A stretch of DNA of 64,000 nucleotides from an uncultured Gammaproteobacteria bacterium (GTDB lineage: Bacteria; Pseudomonadota; Gammaproteobacteria; GCA-001735895), in assembly GCA_947259485.1 (NCBI GenBank), contig CAMYLU010000011.1, positions 27,883-91,882 on the forward strand, written 5' to 3'. The notes under the pieces are model-generated. The model did no database searches. It saw nothing but the letters and a program-made list of their open reading frames with translations, and was not told the DNA's origin. Made by a program: the position numbers and the translations under genes. Numbering within the stretch: position 1 is the stretch's first letter; each line of letters opens with the position of its first letter. This document shows, in pieces, positions 43,147 through 51,958 of this stretch.

Positions 43147-44661
43147 TCAGCTTGTAGACGTATCCGCGGCAGACGGTTTCTTTTTGAAAAACGCACCGTA
43201 GATGCTGCCGCCCAATGTCAGGAAACCGGCAATCAGCAGGCCCAGCGCGATCCTGCGATCGAGGAATCCGCTCCATTCGAAGTGCAGCATCTGCATCGCC
43301 TGGGCGAAGGTTTGCTCACCGATCTTGCCGAGGATGACGCCAAGCACGATGCCGGCGACCGAGTAGCCCGACCGGCGCAGGAAGAAGCCGACGACGCCGG
43401 CGAGGAACATGACGACGACGTCGATCGTGAGCCCGCGCACGGCGTAGGCGCCGACGGTCGCGAGCAGCAGGATCATCGGCGCGAGGAACTGGAAAGGGAT
43501 CCGTAATAAATTGATGATCGTCTTGGTCTCGAGAAAGCCGATCAGCAGGATCGACGCGTTGGCGTAGAACATCGCCGCGAACACGACCCAGACGAGATCG
43601 GCGCTGGTCAGGAAGACCAGCGGCCCGGGCTGCATGTCGTGCATCTGGAACACGCCGACCATCATCGCGGTCAGCGCGCCACCGGGCAGGCCCAGCGCAA
43701 GCAGCGGGATCATCGCCGCGCCGGTCGCAGCGTTATTCGCGGTCTCGGACGAAATCACGCCCTCGAGCTTGCCCTTGCCGAACTCTTCCGGCTTTTTCGA
43801 CCAGCGCACCGCCTCGTTGTAACCCATGAATGCGGCCAGCGTCGCGCCGATGCCAGGCAGGATGCCGCAGAAGAAGCCGATCACGATCGAGCGCACCACG
43901 GCGACCTTGTGCGCGACCAGTTCGGCGAGCGACGGAAAATCCACGCTAAGCTCGGGCGCCTCGTAGCGTCCGCGTACCTTTTTCTCGGCCTGCACGAAGA
44001 TTTCCGATACCGCGAAAAAGCCGAGGATCGTCGGGATGAAATGAATGCCGGCGAGTAAATAGGGCATTTCGAAATCGTAACGCGCGATGCCGCCGACCGG
44101 GTCGAGACCCACTACCGCGACCATCAGCCCGATCAGGATCGACAGCCAGCCCTTCCAGAAAGTCTTGGCGCCGACCGACGCCGCGACCGCGAGGCCGAAA
44201 AACACCAGCGCGAAAATTTCCGGCGGGCCAAAGGCCGAGATCGCCCAGTCGGCGATCGGCGCGGTCGCGATCATCATGATGATGGTCGACACCACGCCAC
44301 CGATGGCCGAGCAGATGACCGCGGCGCCGACGGCCTTGCCGGCCTGGCCATTCTGCGTCATCGGGTAGCCGTCGAACGCGGTCGGCGCGTTCTCGGGTGC
44401 GCCCGGAATGTTGAACAGGATCGCGGTGATCGCGCCGCCGTAGACGCCGGTGCAGTAAATCACCGAAAACAGCATGATGCCCTGCTCGGCGGTCAGGTGC
44501 GCAGTGAACGGCAGCAGGATCGCCGCCAGCGTCAGCATGCTGACACCCGGGATCGCGCCGAACAGCATGCCGCCGATAACGCCGCCGAGGAAGATCAGGA
44601 CGTTGATCGGATCGCTGAACAGCGTGATCGAGCCCTGCAGGAAATTGTTGAAGGTTTCCAT
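43147..44661 (-). CDS. tctA: Tripartite tricarboxylate transporter permease (TctA)
   Basis: The 504-residue large channel subunit of a TTT-family carrier with about twelve helices. GAIPGVSMLTLAAILLPFTAHL and the second family motif PGIGATLAAFMGYNEAVRWSKKPEEFGKG are visible, as are AENAPTAFDGYPM and ALGLPGGALTAMMVG. It lies 10 bases after tctB in the order tctC-tctB-tctA. The DNA is noticeably more GC-rich than its surroundings, with CGCG-rich third positions. The substrate is an unknown carboxylate or sulfonate. Confidence 0.93.
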   Translation of the reverse strand: METFNNFLQGSITLFSDPINVLIFLGGVIGGMLFGAIPGVSMLTLAAILLPFTAHLTAEQGIMLFSVIYCTGVYGGAITAILFNIPGAPENAPTAFDGYPMTQNGQAGKAVGAAVICSAIGGVVSTIIMMIATAPIADWAISAFGPPEIFALVFFGLAVAASVGAKTFWKGWLSILIGLMVAVVGLDPVGGIARYDFEMPYLLAGIHFIPTILGFFAVSEIFVQAEKKVRGRYEAPELSVDFPSLAELVAHKVAVVRSIVIGFFCGILPGIGATLAAFMGYNEAVRWSKKPEEFGKGKLEGVISSETANNAATGAAMIPLLALGLPGGALTAMMVGVFQMHDMQPGPLVFLTSADLVWVVFAAMFYANASILLIGFLETKTIINLLRIPFQFLAPMILLLATVGAYAVRGLTIDVVVMFLAGVVGFFLRRSGYSVAGIVLGVILGKIGEQTFAQAMQMLHFEWSGFLDRRIALGLLIAGFLTLGGSIYGAFFKKKPSAADTSTS

Positions 44662-44671
44662 CGCGCGATTC

Positions 44672-45385
44672 CTACTGCAGCACCGTCACGACCCAGCTAC
44701 CGATGTCGTAGAACGGTCTCATATTGCCTACGGGTAAGCCGACGAACAGGATACTGACGAACAATAGCAGCAGAATGCCGTAGATTAGCGCCATGATCGA
44801 GGCCATGTGTGCCGGACGACGTTCGCCGAACACGTACATGACGCCTATGATGAAAAACGGCGCGGCGACGTAAAAGCCGAAATCCTCGAGCAGGGCGGCG
44901 AAGAACAGTGGCAGCATCAGCGCGACGCGCACCCGGTAATGGCGGACGCAATAGACGACGATCGCGATCAGGATCGCGGCGACGACGATCCGGGTAATAT
45001 GCAGGCCGGTCTGATCGGCACCGAGCCAGCCCGCGATCCAGTCGGGCACGCGCATATAGACGAACGGAATCGACAACAGGGCGAAGGTCGACAGGTACCA
45101 TTTGACGCCTTCGTGGTGCGCCTCGTGCGCGGCTTCTTCGGCGCCGTCGTCGACCGCGGCGCTGATCATCTGCGACGAGGCCTCGTCGCCGCGCAGATAG
45201 TGGTGGAAGAGCTGGCCGATCGCGGCCAGCGCCATCAACAGGATGATTACGCGCGGCCATGCGGTCGCGCCGAACTTGTAGATCTCGATGTCGCGTTCGA
45301 ATTCGAACGAATAAACGTACAGGAACAGGCACAGGCCGAGCCAGAAGGCGGCTTCGACCATGTGACCCGGACGCAGCTTGCCCAT
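44672..45385 (-). CDS. tctB: Tripartite tricarboxylate transporter small subunit (TctB)
   Basis: A 237-residue membrane protein with four to six helices, larger than the usual 150-170 residues of TctB. The first part, VEAAFWLGLCLFLYVYSFEF, and the LLFVSILFVGLPVGNM end match DUF1468-type TctB. A cytoplasmic segment AAVDDGAEEAAHEAHHEGVKWY separates the helices. An intrinsic terminator shape lies 17 bases before its start codon. High GC leaves long stop-free frames on both strands here; the membrane pattern identifies the real one. Confidence 0.82.
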   Translation of the reverse strand: MGKLRPGHMVEAAFWLGLCLFLYVYSFEFERDIEIYKFGATAWPRVIILLMALAAIGQLFHHYLRGDEASSQMISAAVDDGAEEAAHEAHHEGVKWYLSTFALLSIPFVYMRVPDWIAGWLGADQTGLHITRIVVAAILIAIVVYCVRHYRVRVALMLPLFFAALLEDFGFYVAAPFFIIGVMYVFGERRPAHMASIMALIYGILLLLFVSILFVGLPVGNMRPFYDIGSWVVTVLQ

Positions 45386-45402
45386 GGCTCAGGTCCGCTT
45401 AG

Positions 45403-45431
45403 AAAAAAACGCCCGGGGCGTGCCCCGGGCG
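45403..45431 (-). terminator. Intrinsic terminator/attenuator between tctC and tctB
   Basis: CGCCCGGGGC (45410-45419) pairs with GCCCCGGGCG (45422-45431) around a two-base loop; on the transcribed minus strand seven T residues follow (45403-45409). It lies 28 bases past the tctC stop and 17 before the tctB start. As in the TRAP operon, permease genes would depend on read-through. Confidence 0.87.
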
Positions 45432-45459
45432 GTGTCTGCAGAGGACCGGGACATCGGCC

Positions 45460-46497
45460 TTACTTGACCTCGAGCCCCATTGCCTTGTAAACGTCGCGAT
45501 ACTGCTGGATCGTCTTCGTGATCAACTCGCGTGCGCCCGCGGTATCGCGAAAGCTCTCGATCAGCGTCATGTACTTGCTCTCGTTATACTTCTGGTAGCT
45601 TTCCTCGCAGTAAGCTTTCTGGAACGCCCACTGCAGCCACTCGACGCGGTCGGCCGGCGCGTCCTTGTGCACGTAGAAGCCGCGGAAGCGGAACAGCGGG
45701 TCGAAGTTGAGCGCGGCGTCGGCCAGGCTCGGCACGTCGGCGAATGCGGAAGGACGCTCCTTCAGCATTGTCAGGATCGGCTTGAACTTGCCCGCGTCGA
45801 GAAAATTGCGCACGTCACCGGGCTGCTCGAACAGCGCGTCGACCTGGCCGCCAGCGAGCGCGCCGTAACGCGGGGCGCCCTTGTCGAACGAGATCTGCTG
45901 GATCTGCATACCGGTCGCGTCGGTGATGAACTTCATCATCACGCGCTCCATCGAGCCTTCCTTCGACACGTTGGCGATCGTCGCGCGGCCGTTTTGCGCG
46001 TTGACCCACTCGACGAAGGATTCCCAGTCGTTGAAACGGGTTTCGTTGGTGCGGATGTAGATCTGCGAGAAAGTGATCTGCGAGATCACCAGCGGTATCA
46101 GGCCGGTCGCCGGATTCGGCCGGCTCGAATCGAGCGCGTGGGCGCTCGACGCGTCGTCGATGTGCTCGAGTACAGAGTAGCCATCGGCCGGCGCCGCCAT
46201 GTACGCGGTCATGCCGACCGTGCCGGAACCGCCGGGCTTGTGGTCGCGGTTGATCGAGACGCCGGTCAGATCGCTCACTGCCTGCGCCATCGCCTGCGCG
46301 ACCTGGCCGGAGCCGCCGGCCGGGCCGTAGGGCACGATCATTGACAGCGCGCGCGCCGGGAAACCGCCGGGCTTGGCCATCGATGACGGCAGGTCGTCGG
46401 TGGCGCAACTGTGGCCCGCGGCAAGTGCGCTTCCGGCGCTCAGGGTGAAGGTTGCAGCGGCAACTACGCCGCCGGCGAATAATCTTTTGAAATTCAT
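45460..46497 (-). CDS. tctC: Tripartite tricarboxylate transporter substrate-binding protein (TctC)
   Basis: A 345-residue periplasmic binding protein. The signal peptide ends near GSALAAGHSC. ALSMIVPYGPAGGSGQVAQAMAQAV and NRDHKPGGSGTVGMTAYM are the TctC family openings, and FDKGAPRYGALAGGQVDALFEQPGDV the later hinge motif. The ligand carboxylate is usually held by backbone and two waters, so sequence does not set it. A GGAGGAG ribosome site precedes the ATG. It is the first gene of the tctCBA operon and is followed by a terminator at 45403-45431. Confidence 0.93.
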   Translation of the reverse strand: MNFKRLFAGGVVAAATFTLSAGSALAAGHSCATDDLPSSMAKPGGFPARALSMIVPYGPAGGSGQVAQAMAQAVSDLTGVSINRDHKPGGSGTVGMTAYMAAPADGYSVLEHIDDASSAHALDSSRPNPATGLIPLVISQITFSQIYIRTNETRFNDWESFVEWVNAQNGRATIANVSKEGSMERVMMKFITDATGMQIQQISFDKGAPRYGALAGGQVDALFEQPGDVRNFLDAGKFKPILTMLKERPSAFADVPSLADAALNFDPLFRFRGFYVHKDAPADRVEWLQWAFQKAYCEESYQKYNESKYMTLIESFRDTAGARELITKTIQQYRDVYKAMGLEVK

Positions 46498-46656
46498 GCT
46501 ACTCCTCCGGTTTATTATGTTCTTTGATGTGATTAATTCTTAGAATAATCTCGGGTCGATGGTATACAAGCTTGCCGAAACTGTCTAGCCAGTGATTCGC
46601 GAGCAGAACCTGGCGCGAAAAAGCCCCCTGCCGTGGACCTGTTCCCGTGACAACAG

Positions 46657-47823
46657 TCACGAAGACCGATTCTTTGCCTTCATTTTTTTTGCGGCAACGG
46701 TAAAGCCACCGTTGCTGCCGTCGACGAAATGGACATGCTCGCCTTTATCGAGATCGAACACGAGACAGGTCATCAGCGCCGAATCCGATCGGTGCAGTCC
46801 ATATTTCAACTCTCCCCGCTGCGTGCGCTCCGCCAGCATAGCATCGATTGCATCGGCCTCGGCCGGGCTGCAATCGATAAGCACGCGCAGCGTATCGTCA
46901 AAACGTCGGTAATCGGTATTGTCGCGCAGCTCGACGCGGTATAGCCTGCCGCGGTAACCGCCGGCGTTCAGGTCGAAGCGGTCCAGGAAAAACTGGATCA
47001 GGCTGCTGAGGTACAGGCGCAAGGCGTGCAGAGTGCGATTACGGGTACCGACGGTGATATCAATTTCGTTCGTCAAGCCGCGCGGCGGCCAGCGAAATTT
47101 CATATTGGCGTCGCAAACCGGCTTGCCCGTGGTCTCGATGTCGCCGGTGAGTTTGCCGATTTCGTCGATCAGATCGCGGTAATTGCGGGCCTTCTGGGTA
47201 TCGTCGTCACCGGCTACCTGTACCAACAGGCTGAGCATCGTCCCGCTTTGCGAGGCGAGCGGTTCCCAGCGACAGGAAAGTCCGTCGAGATCAGGATTTT
47301 TATTGGGGGGTTCGCCATCGAGCAAGCAGTCAGTACCGGATTTAACCCAGTTTTCGGCAAGCTCGATGCCGCCACCGGTGAAGGTTGCCATCGTGTTACC
47401 CGGGCTGAGCTGGAATTTCCCAACCATGACGCGGCGTCGGCCATGCTTGTGGATTTCCGCCACGGCTACCAATCCGATACGCAGCGATAGGTCGAATTTG
47501 GTGGCGGCGAGGTGACGCACGCCAAGGAGTGCTTCAGTGCAGCGGCCCAGGCACCCGGGGGGGATCAGCAGCGTAGCTCCATCACCTCCAAAGACATAGG
47601 GAACCGTGCCTTTTTCTGTCACGTTGAGGACCGCGTTTATACAGGCTGCGCCAACCATGTTGACCTGCTTGTAGCGACCCTGCTCTATAGCCTGTGTCGA
47701 GCCCCTGACGTCGGTAATGATGACATGCCAGTCGTCGGGTGCGAGCCGGTAATGTCGAGTATCGGCAACCTCGGCAAATATCCCGAACGCGGGGAGACTG
47801 GCGAAAAAATCGGAGCTGTCCAT
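46657..47823 (-). CDS. DUF3095-family protein with class III cyclase-like motifs
   Basis: A 388-residue soluble protein of a little-studied family. The N-terminal part has HVIITDVRGSTQAIEQG (33-49) and VPYVFGGDGATLLIP (74-88). These resemble the two metal-binding Asp segments of class III nucleotidyl cyclases (D38, D81), compare DMRGST and AGDG in the cyclase gene at 61609. The C-terminal part, rich in paired aromatic and basic residues, has no recognised domain; it ends with a short lipid- or nucleic-acid-like basic tail KKMKAKNRSS. No cyclase activity is known for the family. It lies upstream of tctC on the same strand, 159 bases away. Confidence 0.72.
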   Translation of the reverse strand: MDSSDFFASLPAFGIFAEVADTRHYRLAPDDWHVIITDVRGSTQAIEQGRYKQVNMVGAACINAVLNVTEKGTVPYVFGGDGATLLIPPGCLGRCTEALLGVRHLAATKFDLSLRIGLVAVAEIHKHGRRRVMVGKFQLSPGNTMATFTGGGIELAENWVKSGTDCLLDGEPPNKNPDLDGLSCRWEPLASQSGTMLSLLVQVAGDDDTQKARNYRDLIDEIGKLTGDIETTGKPVCDANMKFRWPPRGLTNEIDITVGTRNRTLHALRLYLSSLIQFFLDRFDLNAGGYRGRLYRVELRDNTDYRRFDDTLRVLIDCSPAEADAIDAMLAERTQRGELKYGLHRSDSALMTCLVFDLDKGEHVHFVDGSNGGFTVAAKKMKAKNRSS

Positions 47824-47887
47824 TGATTATGAGTCCAAATTCAACCCGTCCGGCAGCTTAGCGGATGCATACCAGCCTGGCGATCGA

Positions 47888-48643
47888 CTAGTGATAAGCA
47901 CGCCACAGCATCGAGATTCCCGAAATCACCAGTATGACGATGATCAGGTACTGAAATCTCGCTTCGCTGATATGGCCGCGAATGCGTTGCCCGGCAAGCA
48001 GTCCGAGCGTCACCGGCAGCGTGGCAAAGGTCGAGTAAAGCAGCAGTCGATCGTCCAAGATGCCATACAGGTAAAGGGTAATCGCCCAGGGTACGACCGC
48101 GCTGACATAGAGGAAACTGATCGAGCTGACAAACTGGTGCTTGGCAAGCCCGCGGATTGAAATCAGGTAAGTGATCAGCATCGGCCCGAAAAACGATGAA
48201 ACCCCGCCGATCAGGCCCGACGCGCCGCCAAAGAAAATGCCGGCGGGTTTCACCATTCGATCGGGCAGATGCAGGCGAAAGCGCGAACCCTGCAGCAGCG
48301 CAAACGCGATAACTGCAATCCCAACCAGGATCAGCAGCGTCTTTTCATCGATTACCGACAGGATTTTTACGCCAGCCCAGGTGCCGAACAGTATCGCGAT
48401 AAAGGTTGGCCAGAAGCGCGCTATCACCGCCGTGCTACGCTCGGACTGCGCGAATTGCCACAGGTTGGCAACCACCACCGGGATCGCCATGATCGCGATC
48501 GCCATCTGCGGCGGCAGCACCAGCGCCATCATCGGCACCGTCAGTAACGGTGTGCCGACACCAAGCATACCTTTGATAAAACCCCCGCAACACAGCGCGA
48601 AAAAGCACCAGGCCAGGATCCAGGGTCCGTATTCTGCTAGCAA
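47888..48643 (-). CDS. TauE/SafE (TSUP) family anion exporter, probably sulfite or sulfonate
   Basis: A 251-residue membrane protein with about eight helices. GGFIKGMLGVGTPLLTVPMMAL and FFGGASGLIGGVSSFFGPMLITYL are the repeated TSUP glycine motifs. The family exports sulfite, sulfoacetate or similar anions. It is divergent from an acylating aldehyde dehydrogenase and acyl-CoA synthetase pair that resembles SauS-SauT, where a sulfite or sulfoacetate carrier would be expected. The anion is inferred from context. Confidence 0.85.
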   Translation of the reverse strand: MLAEYGPWILAWCFFALCCGGFIKGMLGVGTPLLTVPMMALVLPPQMAIAIMAIPVVVANLWQFAQSERSTAVIARFWPTFIAILFGTWAGVKILSVIDEKTLLILVGIAVIAFALLQGSRFRLHLPDRMVKPAGIFFGGASGLIGGVSSFFGPMLITYLISIRGLAKHQFVSSISFLYVSAVVPWAITLYLYGILDDRLLLYSTFATLPVTLGLLAGQRIRGHISEARFQYLIIVILVISGISMLWRAYH

Positions 48644-48766
48644 ACCGGTAGTCCTCGAAGCAAGCGCCGCATCTTATCAGCTCGCAAATTTTTGGGAAGT
48701 AGCGCGGATGTCATCCCCGAGCGCGCGAAGGATATTATCTTTCGCAGAGACGCTTACCAGGGCATC

Positions 48767-48887
48767 CTGTCATACCGTGGCTTGCCGTCATACCGCAACC
48801 AGGGAAGCCTGTCATACCGCGGCTTGACCGCGGTATCCAGTGTGGCCAGATAAATTGCCTGGAATTCTGGATCCCGCGGTCAAGCCG
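48767..48887. repeat. Palindromic and direct-repeat element between divergent genes
   Basis: GTCATACCG occurs three times (48769-48777, 48787-48795, 48811-48819), two of them in the longer unit CCTGTCATACCGyGGCTTG. The last runs into an inverted repeat: 48820-48840 and 48867-48887, 21 bases each with one mismatch, loop 26 bases. It fills much of the 327-base gap between 48643 and 48970. As the flanking genes diverge it is not a terminator; a REP- or MITE-like element is more likely. Confidence 0.7.
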
Positions 48888-48969
48888 AGGGATAACAATG
48901 TTGATTCATTTGAATTCAGTAACTCTATGGGTAAACTTGCGCTCTTCCTAGAGCGTCAGGGGTTTTGAT

Positions 48970-50403
48970 ATGGCCAAGCCGGCAATGTCCGCAGTAAGCA
49001 ACGCCAGCGACGATGAAGTAACCAGCGTGGCGCAACTCATCGAGCGCGCACGCGGCGCAATGCAACAATTTGCCGGCGCCGACCAGGCACGTGTCGACGA
49101 AGCCGTCACCGCGGTTGCCTGGTCCGTGTACAAACCTGAGAATGCAAGGCGGCTCGCCGACCAGGCGGTTGCCGACACCGGCATCGGCAACGCCGACGAC
49201 AAGGTGATCAAGAACCAGCGCAAGACTTTCGGTACCCTGCGTGACCTGATGCGGGTGCGTACCGTCGGTATCATTGAACAAGATTCCGGTAATGGTATGG
49301 TCAAGTATGGCAAACCGGTCGGCGTGGTCGCCGCGATTACACCATCGACCAATCCCGCCGCGACACCGGTTAACAAATCCATGATGGCGCTCAAAGGCGC
49401 CAATGCAATCGTGATCGCACCGTCGCCGGCTGGCTGGAGTAGCACCAATGCGACGGTCGAACTGATGCGCGCCGCGCTGGCAAAGGTAGGCGCCCCTGAA
49501 GACCTGGTGCAGATTCTACCGCAACCGGTATCGCGCAACATGACCCGGCTGTTAATGGAGCAGGCGGATTTGATCGTCGCCACCGGCTCACAGAATAACG
49601 TGCGCGCGGCCTACAGCAGTGGCACGCCGGCAATCGGGGTCGGTGCGGGTAATGTGCCGGTCATCATCGACAGCAGTGCCGACCTGGCCGACGCTGCCGG
49701 GAAAATCTGTGCCTCGAAAACCTTCGATAATTCCACTTCCTGTTCTTCTGAAAACTCGCTGGTGATTCTCGACGATGTCTACGAGGATGCGATCGCCGCG
49801 CTTGAAGCTGCCGGTGGTTACCGCTGCAGCAACGACGAAAAGTCGTTGATAGCCGACATGCTCTGGGTCGACGGCAATCTCAATCGCGACCTGATCGCCA
49901 GGGATGCCGATGTGTTCGCCGCCGGCGTCGGGCTTGATGATAAGGCTAAGCAGGCGCGTTTTTTCATGGTAGAGGAAGACTTCGATCCGAATTCCAGTTT
50001 TGCCGATGAGAAACTATCGCTGGTGCTGACGGTTTACCGCGCGCGCGATTTTGATCATGCAGTCGAACTGGTGTCCGATATTCTGAACGTACAGGGCAGG
50101 GGGCACTCCTGCGGCATTCATACCGGTAACCCGGCGCAACCGGTTCGGCTTGCCGAGGAGCTCGACGTGGTACGCGTACTCGTCAACCAGGCGCACACTT
50201 TCGGCAACGGCGGCAGTTTCAACAACGCGCTCAATTTCACCCTGAGCATGGGCTGTGGTACCTGGGGTGGCAACAGTATCAGCGAAAACCTGAACTATCG
50301 GCATTTCATCAATATTACCCATTTGGTCAGGGAAGTTGACGAAGACAAGCCTTCCGAGGAAGACCTGTTCGGCGCGTACCACGACCGCTACGGGCAAGAC
50401 TGA
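48970..50403 (+). CDS. Acylating aldehyde dehydrogenase, sulfoacetaldehyde dehydrogenase-like (SauS)
   Basis: A 477-residue CoA-dependent aldehyde dehydrogenase. The catalytic cysteine is C258 in FDNSTSCSSENSLVI, the form shared by AdhE, EutE and SauS enzymes. VGVVAAITPSTNPAATPVNKSMMAL and APSPAGWSST form the cofactor cleft. HTFGNGGSFNNALNFTLSMGCGTWGGNS is the C-terminal family signature. In sulfoacetate degradation SauS reduces sulfoacetyl-CoA to sulfoacetaldehyde. An acyl-CoA synthetase gene follows after two bases and a TauE/SafE gene is divergent. No xsc gene is in the window. Acetaldehyde or another aldehyde remains possible. Confidence 0.82.
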   Translation: MAKPAMSAVSNASDDEVTSVAQLIERARGAMQQFAGADQARVDEAVTAVAWSVYKPENARRLADQAVADTGIGNADDKVIKNQRKTFGTLRDLMRVRTVGIIEQDSGNGMVKYGKPVGVVAAITPSTNPAATPVNKSMMALKGANAIVIAPSPAGWSSTNATVELMRAALAKVGAPEDLVQILPQPVSRNMTRLLMEQADLIVATGSQNNVRAAYSSGTPAIGVGAGNVPVIIDSSADLADAAGKICASKTFDNSTSCSSENSLVILDDVYEDAIAALEAAGGYRCSNDEKSLIADMLWVDGNLNRDLIARDADVFAAGVGLDDKAKQARFFMVEEDFDPNSSFADEKLSLVLTVYRARDFDHAVELVSDILNVQGRGHSCGIHTGNPAQPVRLAEELDVVRVLVNQAHTFGNGGSFNNALNFTLSMGCGTWGGNSISENLNYRHFINITHLVREVDEDKPSEEDLFGAYHDRYGQD

Positions 50404-50405
50404 AA

Positions 50406-51944
50406 ATGGATACGGTTCGCGCCTGCATCGAGCACCACGCAGATGCATCACCTGATCGCGTTTTTTTGATCGCACCCGAGAGCGGTGATTCACTCAGTTT
50501 TGCACAGTTGAAGGCAGCGGTTGACGACGTGGGCCTGCAGCTGGACCGACAGGGTCTGCCGCAGGGCGCGAAAGTCGCATTTTTGTTGAACAACGGTTAC
50601 TGGACGCTGCGCCTGTTTCTCGGGGTCATTGCGAGCAACCGCATTATCGTGCCACTCAACGCCGTCGCGGGCACAGTGCAGTTGGTACACGTACTCGATC
50701 ATTCGGATTCCGAAGTCGTGTTCGTGGCGCCCGAATATCGGGACAAGCTCGCTGAAATCATGACGCAAATCGAGCGTCCGATCCGGGTCATCGAAACTGC
50801 CGACGAAGCTGGACCGGCCTGGCCAGACAGTGAGTCCCCTGTGGCCAGCCCGCCACCGCCAACGGCAGATGATATCGCGCTGTTGCTGTATACCTCCGGC
50901 TCGACCGGTCTGCCGAAAGGCGCGATGCTGAGCCATCGTGCAGTTACCAGCGGGGGGTGCAACGTGACCGAGGGGCATCAATTGAAAGCAGATGATCGTG
51001 CGTTATGCGTGCTGCCGGTGTATCACATCAATGGTGCCATGGTGACGGTGATGGCGCCGTTATACAGTGGTGGCAGCGTGGTCATGCCAAGGCGTTTCAG
51101 TGCGACCGATTACTGGCGACTGGTCGCCGAAAATCATTGCACCTGGAGCAGTATCGTACCAACCATCATCAAGTACCTGCTGGATCGCGCTGAGAAGGAG
51201 CCGTTTGATTTCGGTAACGATGAACGCCTTGCTGCTTTCAGATTTGCGCGCTCGGCGTCAGCCCCGCTGGCGGCGGTTACGCTGCAACAGTGGGAACAGG
51301 TTTTCAGGATTCCGATGATCGAAACCCTCGGCCTGACCGAAACCGCGGGTACCGTCGCGAGCAATCCCTTGCCGCCGGCACCCCGTAAACCGGGATCGGT
51401 CGGATTACCCTACGGCAACGAAATAATCATCGTCGATGACAAGGGTGACGAGTGCGCGCCGCAAGCGGTCGGCGAAATCATTATTCGTGGCAGCAACCTG
51501 CTCGAGCTCTATTACAAGAATCCGCAAGCGACCTCGGAGTCGATCAGGGATGGCTGGTTTTACACCGGTGATCTCGGCAGGAAAGACGAGGAAGGCTATA
51601 TTTTTATCACCGGTCGCTCCAAGGAATTGATCATTCGCGGTGGTGAAAACATTGCGCCACGTGAAATCGACGACGTGCTCTACAAGCACGAAGCGATTCT
51701 CGAAGCCGCCGCGGTCGGTGTCGACGACGAAAACTACGGCCAGGAAGTGGTCGCCTGCGTGGTAATTCGCGATGGTTACCAATGCAGCGAGGAAGAACTC
51801 AAGGCGTTTTGCGAGGCGGGGGTTGGTAAGTACAAGGCACCCAAAATCATTTATTTCTTCGACGATTTGCCGAAGGGGCCCTCGGGCAAGATTTTGCGCC
51901 TGAAACTGCCCGAACTGATCGCAGATTCAGTTCCAGAAAAATAA
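50406..51944 (+). CDS. AMP-forming acyl-CoA synthetase, sulfoacetate-CoA ligase-like (SauT)
   Basis: A 512-residue adenylate-forming ligase. The phosphate-binding loop ALLLYTSGSTGLPKGAMLSH starts near 158; later motifs are IETLGLTETAGTV, GWFYTGDLGRKDEEGYIFITGR and the catalytic lysine loop KGPSGKILR. It starts two bases after the SauS-like gene. A ligase plus acylating dehydrogenase would convert a carboxylate to its aldehyde via the CoA ester; with the TauE/SafE neighbour sulfoacetate is the best guess. A fatty-acid ligase would normally be longer (about 550). Confidence 0.82.
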   Translation: MDTVRACIEHHADASPDRVFLIAPESGDSLSFAQLKAAVDDVGLQLDRQGLPQGAKVAFLLNNGYWTLRLFLGVIASNRIIVPLNAVAGTVQLVHVLDHSDSEVVFVAPEYRDKLAEIMTQIERPIRVIETADEAGPAWPDSESPVASPPPPTADDIALLLYTSGSTGLPKGAMLSHRAVTSGGCNVTEGHQLKADDRALCVLPVYHINGAMVTVMAPLYSGGSVVMPRRFSATDYWRLVAENHCTWSSIVPTIIKYLLDRAEKEPFDFGNDERLAAFRFARSASAPLAAVTLQQWEQVFRIPMIETLGLTETAGTVASNPLPPAPRKPGSVGLPYGNEIIIVDDKGDECAPQAVGEIIIRGSNLLELYYKNPQATSESIRDGWFYTGDLGRKDEEGYIFITGRSKELIIRGGENIAPREIDDVLYKHEAILEAAAVGVDDENYGQEVVACVVIRDGYQCSEEELKAFCEAGVGKYKAPKIIYFFDDLPKGPSGKILRLKLPELIADSVPEK

Positions 51945-51958
51945 CGACACATTAAGAG

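Noticed and set aside
44697..45332. Arg-rich 211-residue frame on the minus strand
   Set aside because: It overlaps tctB in another frame; it is rich in Arg and Asp from CG-rich codons and lacks any domain pattern, while the tctB frame shows membrane helices.
44807..46344. Long plus-strand frames opposite tctB and tctC (44807-45490, 45667-46344)
   Set aside because: They are antisense to confident genes, lack ribosome sites and arise from the high GC content.
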